This document shows positions 32,316 to 37,732 of a stretch of 37,732 nt of DNA, in pieces (positions within the stretch are counted from its first letter, which is position 1; every line of letters starts with the position of its first letter). The DNA lies in assembly GCA_003427395.1 (NCBI GenBank), contig BFEA01000395.1, positions 20,884 through 58,615 on the forward strand, written 5' to 3'. The DNA is from Chara braunii (Eukaryota; Streptophyta; Charophyceae; Charales; Characeae). Position numbers and translations under genes: made by a program. The notes below the pieces were generated by a model, which was given only the letters and a program-made list of their open reading frames with translations, did no database searches and was not told the DNA's origin.

Positions 32316-32531
32316 TCCCTATGCTTCCAATGACGACACACATGAACTGATGTACTCAAAGATGTATTTGTGGGACGCTGGACCCGGTTTCCAGCAGGTG
32401 AGGCTCCCCACCAATAGATGGAGCGGCCCACTAGGCAAAGTCTCAATTCCGGTGGTTCTCTTACCACCACTGGGATAGTGGCTTTGCACAAGGGCCTTCT
32501 GAAAAAATAAAAACAAAACAAAAAAAAAAAA
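32316..32531 (+). mobile_element. SINE-like family X, plus-strand copy
   Basis: GGGACGCTGGACCCGG, TTTCCAGCAGGTG and CTCCCCACCAATAGATGGAG lie at 32372-32424, followed by an A-rich tail (32501-32531). With the unit before it, this is the fullest family-X copy. Its tail meets the U6-like copy head-on. Confidence 0.75.
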
Positions 32532-32621
32532 TCCTTTGGAGAACTTGTCATCTTTGCGCAGCCGCCATGCTTCTCTAACTTCACTATATCGTTCCAATTT
32601 TAACCGATTTCCTCAAGCCCT
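32531..32621 (-). pseudogene. U6: Degenerate U6 snRNA-like copy
   Basis: The minus strand reads TTAAAATTGGAACGATATAG, then AGCATGGCGGCTGCGCAA and GATGACAAG, ending in a T run. The order and spacing follow U6, but ACAGAGA is altered to ATAGTGA and the 5' stem is lost. Not functional. Confidence 0.75.
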
Positions 32622-32765
32622 TGTTGATGATGGGTTTCTTTTTCTTTCTTTTTCTTCTTTTGTTTTCTTTGCATTCTTTCTTCTAAACGTTTATGATACT
32701 ACTTTATACATTTATAAACTTTTTATTCTATGCATGGTCTCTGCAACTGCTGGCGAATTCTGCAG

Positions 32766-32897
32766 GACGTGTGGATGACGTGCAGAGACTTCTTCGACCT
32801 CTGCGCAGGGGATAACGAAGAACATGCAATAACTCTGTGCAACTATCTGCTGTACATCAACCAGCAAGCGTTTGTCGCTCTTGGGACTGGTATACAG
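32766..32897 (+). CDS. CC2D2A: Next internal exon of the CC2D2A-like gene, start of the transglutaminase-like region
   Basis: This 132-bp, 44-codon exon is phase 0, with acceptor TTCTGCAG and donor CAG|GTGAGT. It encodes DVWMTCRDFFDLCAGD followed by NEEHAITLCNYLLYI and ends AFVALGTGIQ. The pattern DxWxTxxxFxxLxAGDxEEHAxxLCNY is the signature of the catalytically degenerate transglutaminase-like domain shared by CC2D2A and CEP76. The preceding exon ends exactly where this one should begin, which argues for one gene interrupted by a 31-kb intron. The last 15 bp of the exon and its donor are the first unit of a degenerate 30-bp tandem repeat. I found no convincing next exon in the remaining 4.8 kb. 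Confidence 0.75.
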
Positions 32898-33045
32898 GTG
32901 AGTTCCTGGGACGGGGACTGGTATACCAGGCTCGGAATGCTCGGAACTGGTATATAGGTGTGCTGTGGGACGGGTATGGTGTATTGTTGGGACTGCTCAC
33001 TGGGGTATGGTGTATTGTTGGGACTGCTCACTGTTGGGACTGTTA
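32883..33045. repeat. Minisatellite of about 30 bp starting in the exon's 3' end
   Basis: GGACTGGTATACAGGTGAG recurs in diverged form at about 32915 and 32944. Two units of GGGTATGGTGTATTGTTGGG at 32972 and 33003 (period 31) follow, then a partial. The first unit includes the last 15 exon bases and the donor, and the third has TATATAG|GTGTGC, a possible alternative donor. Confidence 0.85.
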
Positions 33046-33249
33046 GTAGTGAATATGGTGAAGGCATAGTCTTACCCCATGCAATATGACACAGTGGAAG
33101 ACTCAATTTTTCAGATATGACTGACCGATCGGATGCAGCAGAAATGACAATATGAGTCAACTCCAAGCTCATGCCCAGCAAGAAGGGTCCACACATAGAA
33201 GACACCGCCCGCTGCAATCATAGATAGATGAAGCATGGGAAGGGAGATG
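33046..33249. other. Intron sequence, nothing recognised
   Basis: No conserved frame, repeat or RNA signature seen. Confidence 0.4.
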
Positions 33250-33253
33250 GAAG

Positions 33254-33283
<30 letters not shown>
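33250..33283. repeat. (GAA)n microsatellite
   Basis: Eleven uninterrupted triplets. Confidence 0.97.
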
Positions 33284-33284
<1 letters not shown>

Positions 33285-33415
33285 CCCAAATGTATGTCAG
33301 CGCCGAATAATAAAATTCTCTCGTCCACCTCACTCTCCCTCCAACCTCCTGAACGCCCCCAACAATGAATTTCAGATCTCGAGTCAGAGAGCCTGGCTCC
33401 CGAAGTACCAATGAC

Positions 33416-33418
<3 letters not shown>

Positions 33419-33478
<60 letters not shown>

Positions 33479-33479
33479 N

Positions 33480-33543
<64 letters not shown>
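33419..33543. repeat. Compound (TC)n-(CA)n microsatellite
   Basis: About 30 TC units, one N at 33479, then about 32 CA units. The N at the switch suggests an assembly-uncertain length. Confidence 0.97.
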
Positions 33544-33544
<1 letters not shown>

Positions 33545-33974
33545 GGAGATGGTACTGACCAGTGAATGGCAGATCCTTGAGCCGCTGATGCACTGCAGGT
33601 GTGCTGAAGAAGAAGGTCTGCTTTGGCCACCAGCAGACGTCCAGGATATGGCGCCAGGGGAGTCGAATCCTCCACCATCACCTCATCCCTCCTCTTTACG
33701 TCTACAGCGCTACTCTGCTACTCTGACGCTGAGTAGTGCTGGCTGCTCTGACTCGTGCAGCCTGGTGGTTACGAATGAAGTGGGAACTGACTACCAAACA
33801 TTGTTGGTCTCTGTGCCAATGTTCCTTGACATCATAGCAGTACGTGAAGTAGGTTTTTTTTTTCTCTGTCTGCGCCTTTTTACAGATGAAATGCAGCGAC
33901 CGGTTGGTCACTGCTGCGAACTCCGTCCGACGCAGCACGTTAACGGCCGTGCCGGAGAAAATTAGCTGGGCGAG
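33544..33974. other. Intron sequence, no supported exon
   Basis: An open frame runs through from the microsatellite, but it shows none of the residues expected after the CC2D2A exon. No boundaries are convincing. Confidence 0.4.
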
Positions 33975-34061
33975 GTACTGGTGGTTTAATAGTAATGCCC
34001 TTCACCCTTTTTTTTATCATTAGTGATGCCCTTCAATTTGGTTTGTTTAAACCACCAGTAC
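33975..34061. repeat. Short inverted-repeat element
   Basis: GTACTGGTGGTTTAA and TTAAACCACCAGTAC are perfect 15-bp arms around 57 bp. Inside, ATGCCCTTCA occurs twice. A single arm, GTACTGGTGGTTTAA, also occurs near 35618. Confidence 0.85.
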
Positions 34062-34361
34062 ATAGCCACAGCCAACTTGAGAATCACAACTGAGCCTCTC
34101 CGAAAATTCCGGGGCTCGGGGAAGGCCTTGTAAAGCGAAGGGGGTGGAAGCGGGTGGGCCCAACGAAAAAGAAAAATGGACTGCAAGTAGTCCTGCTGGT
34201 TCATTCCGTGGCATGTGGAAACACATGCACGGCCAACACTAGGAACAGACACGAGGACGGAAAAAAAGGTAAGTGGCGGGTAGAGGAACCGTTCGGGACA
34301 TAATGTCCACTCAGTGTTGGCAGGATCCTGCCTCTCACGGTTGGAGGGGGGAGGAAAGAAT

Positions 34362-34620
34362 GGGAAAAGTTATTGAATACCCCCACTGCAAAACATTCGG
34401 GGCAAAAAGTCTTGGAGGCCCTCAAAGGAACCTGCACGTCATTTTTGCACCCTGGCTGGGCCGGTAACGCCCGTGGTGCAAAAATGGCGAGAAAGTTCCG
34501 GATGTGCCAGGGTGCAAAAATGATGTGCAGTTTCCTTGGAGGGCCTCCAAGACTTTTTACCTTGCTTGGGGGTGAACGAGTACAAAGGTTTTGCCGAGGG
34601 GGTATTCAATAACTTCTCCC
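34362..34620. mobile_element. 259-bp foldback element (MITE-like)
   Basis: Arms of about 95-115 bp (34362-34455 and 34506-34620) are inverted copies around a 50-bp centre. Ends read GGGAAAAGTTATTGAATACC and its complement. Inside are AAAAAGTCTTGGAGGCCCTC and TCATTTTTGCACCCTGGC, each with its partner. The right arm has about 20 extra bases near 34570. No clear target duplication. RNA from either strand would fold into a long hairpin. Confidence 0.9.
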
Positions 34621-35031
34621 GAAATAAAACTGGGAATGACATTTGCGGCATTTCCTACAAACCTCTGGTCATGATTGCGGTGAGATTCATCCAGGTCTGG
34701 GCCTACTCGCATCTGACTGCAATTGCAATTGCGGCCAGACCTTAACGAATTTGATCGCAAGGCTTTGTAGAGAGTTTGGCTGGGGTGGCCTCCTTTTCTT
34801 TCCATCTGCTGGCAGGAGGTCCAGCATGGGGGTTTCACAGAGGCTGGTACCAGTACCGCCTCAATTACCCATGGCTGTCAGGCTCAGAAAAATTCAAATT
34901 TTGGCACCTACATTTAGCCTCAGATGCACTCGTTTGTCTAAAGCACCAGTACACGGTCCCAGCCTTGCAGAAATTTGTTTGTCGCCTACTCCGGAAATTC
35001 TGCAGCTCGAGCCTACCGGACCACGATGGCT
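34621..35031. other. Unassigned intron sequence
   Basis: CACCAGTACA...CCAGCC with CTCCGGAAATTCTGCAGCTC (34944-35012) resembles CACCAGTACA...CCAGCC with CCGAAAATTCCGGGGCTC (34054-34120), so a diverged repeat of about 70 bp is likely. No gene seen. Confidence 0.45.
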
Positions 35032-35556
35032 GGCGGTGCCAGCTCAGTGGGTAGAGCACCGGTTCCAAATGTGCATGGTGGTCTGAGGTTGTGGGTTCAA
35101 ATTTTTGAACCCTCAACCCTGCGCACTTGGTCGGCGGGTGTTTGACAGGCCAGAGGGCATCAACCGACATGGCCACTAGTACGCCCCCCTTGAGTTGTGC
35201 GGGTTCATGGGGGGCTTGGTCTGGGGAGGAGGGAGGCTAGGGCACACTACCCTCCTAGCAGGTGCTATGCCAAGTCCCTCTGGTAGCAGGGGACAGTGGT
35301 GCGTGAATTGCCTCCCAGAAAGCCTGAGTTCGAGTGCGGTGTGCCCCTTACCAGCGATCAAGCAGCGCTGATCTTGCTCGATACCCCCCATCTGTATGTG
35401 GAGGTTGAGAGCTCTGGCTTGAGGACTATATGGGTGCGGGTGGGTTCACTGCGCTGGCAAGGTGGGGTAAACTCGGTGCGTCCAGCCGCCTGCCAAACAT
35501 CCTCCATTGGCATTGTCCACGGCACCCCTCACAACCTTAAAAAAAAAGAAAAAAAA
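35032..35556 (+). mobile_element. tRNA-derived SINE family 2
   Basis: The head has an A box (CCAGCTCAGTGGGTAGAGC, 35039-35057) and a B box (GGGTTCAAAT, 35093). The element ends in an A-rich tail at 35539-35556 with no coding region between. The body differs from SINE family 1. I could not find a flanking target duplication. Confidence 0.7.
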
Positions 35557-35654
35557 GTGCCACTGGCAGTTCGGAAAAGCTTGGCACGCACTGCAGTGCC
35601 TCCAGGCCTGGGTGTACTGGTGGTTTAACAGTTTGGTTGTATCAAAGACTATGG

Positions 35655-35765
35655 GCCTCACTGCCCTACTCTCCAAATGTGCAAAATGAGAATGAATCTT
35701 CTGCTAGAACATGAAAGATGAACCACCATATTTGTTGTCTTTTGTGGATGTGGAGAGTAGTGCAG
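35655..35765 (+). repeat. Repeat family Y, copy 1
   Basis: GGCCTCACTGCCCTACTCTC, AAAATGAGAATGAATC, GCTAGAACATG and ACCACCATAT are shared with copies at 36001, 37085, 37171, 37323 and 37527. Confidence 0.8.
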
Positions 35766-36000
35766 CAAGGCCCTATGTCCTGTTATCATCACATCCTCGC
35801 ACTAATGAGTGCGACTTTAGGTCCAGATGGCCCAGAGAACCGCATTTCTCCCCAGCCTAAATGAATAGGCCTTAAACCCACAACCCTCATTCTCTGGGCC
35901 AACATGATGGCCCTTTAATCCTAGGGCCACCCCACTACAATTGCATACCTGCCGCGGCTACACTCGCGGCGGCAGGCACCCGCCCCTCCCTCCCCCCCAG

Positions 36001-36140
36001 TCACACCCACTACTCCCAAAATGCCGAAAATGAGAATGAATCTCCACTAGAACATGGGAAGACACACCACCATATTTTTTGTTGTGCATGTGCAGAGTCG
36101 CGGAGAGAGCGTGAAAACACCCCCCCCAAAAAAAAGAGAA
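36001..36140 (+). repeat. Repeat family Y, copy 2
   Basis: AAAATGAGAATGAATCTCC, CTAGAACATGG, ACACCACCATATTTTTTGT, GCATGTGCAG and GCGGAGAGAGCGTGAA, ending in an A-rich stretch. The same order is seen at 37171-37322. Confidence 0.8.
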
Positions 36141-36960
36141 CTGTCTAGTGATGCCACGCTCATCCAGAAGCTGAAGACTTGGATTCGCACGATGATCAGG
36201 GTAGACTGGATTAGGAAGGCCGCAAGAGGCAGGACGCGAAGAGGCAGGCATTGGTTTTTGGTCACGTGGGCAAGAGACAACAAACTTGCTGCAGTCACCC
36301 TCGACGGGCACCTGGCAATTACGCCTTGGTTGCAGAGCTGAATCCTCACACTGCATGATAGCACTTCCCTCCTACCCGCTCCTTTCTGAGCACCTTCCCC
36401 CGCTCCTCATCCTTCCCTTTTCCTCCCTTTCCAATACTCTTCCTTCTATAACCTTCTCATTTTACTATTCTCCACCGTCTGTCCTCTAATCTGCAAGTCC
36501 TCATGATAGTCTAGAGTCGCATTAGTGTAGAACTAAATTAGGAAGACGCTGAACCAGGGCACTCGGTTCCTGTCGGTAGTCGAGGTAGGCTACGAATGGA
36601 GGATGGGATGGAGAGGGCCCAAGACTGTAGTGAAGGAACTTCTTTCCTCTCGGTGATTTTAGACCGAGGACAGGCCGAACAGTCTGTAGGCCTGTGGATT
36701 AGATAGTAGTAGTCTGAGTAGCATAGAATGTTTTTTTTTTTTTAGTACAAGTTAAGAATTTGTGAGTCAGTTAAGAGTATTCAGAGTTACCCATTGATCC
36801 CAGTTGAACAGCATTGACCTTAGCCGTTATCCTGGGCCCTGTAAAAACAGGACGGAATAAACTAGTATTGTAACAGCTACAGATAAGGCTGCCGGGATAT
36901 CTCTATTCTGATGGTTTTTCGGTTCCTAAAGGTGCCGTAAAAAGCGAAGCTGGCTAATGC
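36141..36960. other. Unassigned sequence
   Basis: A short plus-strand frame rich in Arg and Trp (36144-36341) has no recognisable domain. C/T-rich DNA follows at 36360-36490. No gene supported. Confidence 0.4.
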
Positions 36961-37032
36961 TGCCAGAGGTTACCATCCTGGGTTGAATTGTGGGGACCCC
37001 GGCCCCGATCTTTGGCTACACTGCAATCAATC

Positions 37033-37073
<41 letters not shown>
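36961..37073. repeat. Second copy of the LTR-like junction, with poly-A
   Basis: AATGCTGCCAG, CTGGGTTGAATTGT and GGGGACCCCGG, then a 40-base A run (37034-37073). Compare 26040-26191. Confidence 0.5.
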
Positions 37074-37079
<6 letters not shown>

Positions 37080-37084
37080 GCACT

Positions 37085-37628
37085 GTTTCCAAATGTCCAA
37101 AATGACAACGAATCCTCCGGTAGATGGGGAAATGACAAAAAAGACAACCCGAGAGTCCAAATCACCAGCAGGCCTCACTCCGCCACTCTCCAAAAGTGCA
37201 AAATGAGAACATGGAAAATTTGGAAAGATACACCACCATATTTTTTGTCTTTTGTGCATGTGCAGGGTCACGGAGTGAGCATGAACACAACCCAAAAAAA
37301 TAGAGAGAATCGGCACGTTTTCCAAAACGAGAATGAATCCTCCGCTTGAACATGGAAAAATACACAGCCATAAATGAGAACGAATCCTCCGCCAGACGCG
37401 GAAAACGACAAAAGCAACAACCACAGGCTCCAAGTCAGAAACGGAAAACGACAAAAGCAACAACCACAGACTCCAAGTCAGATGCGGAAAACGACAAAAG
37501 CAACAACCACAGACTCCAAGTCACCAACAGGCCTCACTTTCCAAAATGAGAATGAATCCCCCGCTAGAACATGGAAAGATCCACAGCCATACTTTCGAAA
37601 TGCCCCAAATGAGAACGAATCTCCGCGA
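37085..37628 (+). repeat. Repeat family Y cluster
   Basis: At least four diverged units lie side by side (37085, 37171, 37323 and 37527), each with a variant of AAATGAGAACGAATCCTCCG. The 43-bp tandem array is part of this cluster: its sequence occurs once, diverged, at 37129-37175. Confidence 0.8.
37399..37527 (+). repeat. 43-bp unit repeated three times
   Basis: CGGAAAACGACAAAAGCAAC begins at 37399, 37442 and 37485. The units are nearly identical, so the array is recent. 43 is not a multiple of three, so it is not selected as coding sequence. Confidence 0.93.
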
Positions 37629-37639
37629 CCGCAACTGTG

Positions 37640-37663
37640 TCCTTGTTTCTTTTCTTTTCTTTT

Positions 37664-37698
<35 letters not shown>

Positions 37699-37732
37699 GC
37701 TAATTTTTTTAACCCAACCAATTCAATTACCT
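37640..37732 (-). mobile_element. SINE family 1, 3' end, running off the window
   Basis: The minus strand starts AGGTAATTGAATTGGTTGGG and continues ATTAGCCTTAAA into an A tail (T run 37663-37695 on plus). It matches the 3' end of the SINE at 2630-2690. The rest lies beyond the window. Confidence 0.88.

Larger units (their letters stand above)
1706..32765 (+). other. Putative 31-kb intron of the CC2D2A-like gene
   Basis: It is bounded by GTGAGT at the left and CTGCAG at the right. The flanking exons are both phase 0 and join into a continuous conserved protein segment. Nearly everything in it that can be identified is transposon-derived. Element A alone accounts for 22.2 kb. Element A's genes are antisense to the host gene, so host read-through would produce antisense element RNA. 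Confidence 0.65.

Noticed and set aside
33169-33965. Long open frames across the TC/CA microsatellite
   Set aside because: Translations are Ser-Leu or Thr-His repeats caused by the microsatellite, with no conserved flanks.
35032-35110. True tRNA gene
   Set aside because: A and B boxes are present, but the acceptor stem does not pair, and a long body with an A tail follows, so it is a SINE head. The same holds for 2221-2290.
34643-35176. Open frames that could hold the next CC2D2A exon
   Set aside because: None shows the residues expected after the GTGIQ end, and part of the stretch is a SINE.

Overview
The window looks like nuclear DNA from a eukaryote with long, repeat-filled introns. It holds Ty3/gypsy chromoviruses primed by initiator tRNA-Met, LINE reverse transcriptase remnants, tRNA-derived SINEs, U6 snRNA-like copies, spliceosomal introns and scattered N bases from a draft assembly. 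The only host-gene sequence I can support is two exons that resemble CC2D2A, a ciliary transition-zone protein, so the organism should build cilia or flagella. Plant-type chromoviruses plus cilia suggest a streptophyte with flagellated sperm, such as a charophyte alga like Chara. That placement is inference.

Layout. A plus-strand exon (1556-1705) and the next plus-strand exon (32766-32897) are both phase 0 and read through as consecutive parts of one protein. The whole of 1706-32765 is therefore probably one intron of about 31 kb. Its left flank (1.7-8.9 kb) carries a SINE with target-site duplications, U6-like copies, two degraded LINE C-termini, a repeat called C here, and a small hairpin MITE. 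The core, 8951-31110, is one minus-strand Ty3/gypsy chromovirus (element A) with about 1-kb LTRs, an AGGA target-site duplication and a primer binding site. Element A has been invaded twice. A second minus-strand chromovirus (element B, 15450-27752, LTRs of about 360 bp, CATGG duplication) sits in its leader, and a TG...CA insertion (29424-30516, GAGT duplication) sits in its 5' LTR. Element B itself contains a second copy of repeat C and about 4.5 kb that I cannot assign.

The right flank (31.1-37.7 kb), on both sides of the second exon, holds SINE copies, a U6-like copy on the minus strand, a minisatellite that starts inside the exon, microsatellites, a 259-bp foldback element, a second SINE type and a composite repeat with a 43-bp tandem array.

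No transposon gene looks intact. Element B has lost its RT catalytic motif to a frameshift, its integrase second Asp, and its protease reading frame. I found no prokaryotic operon, CRISPR array or defence system. The main interest is the nested architecture inside a presumably expressed ciliary gene, the bZIP-like motif array in element A's leader, and several undescribed repeat families.
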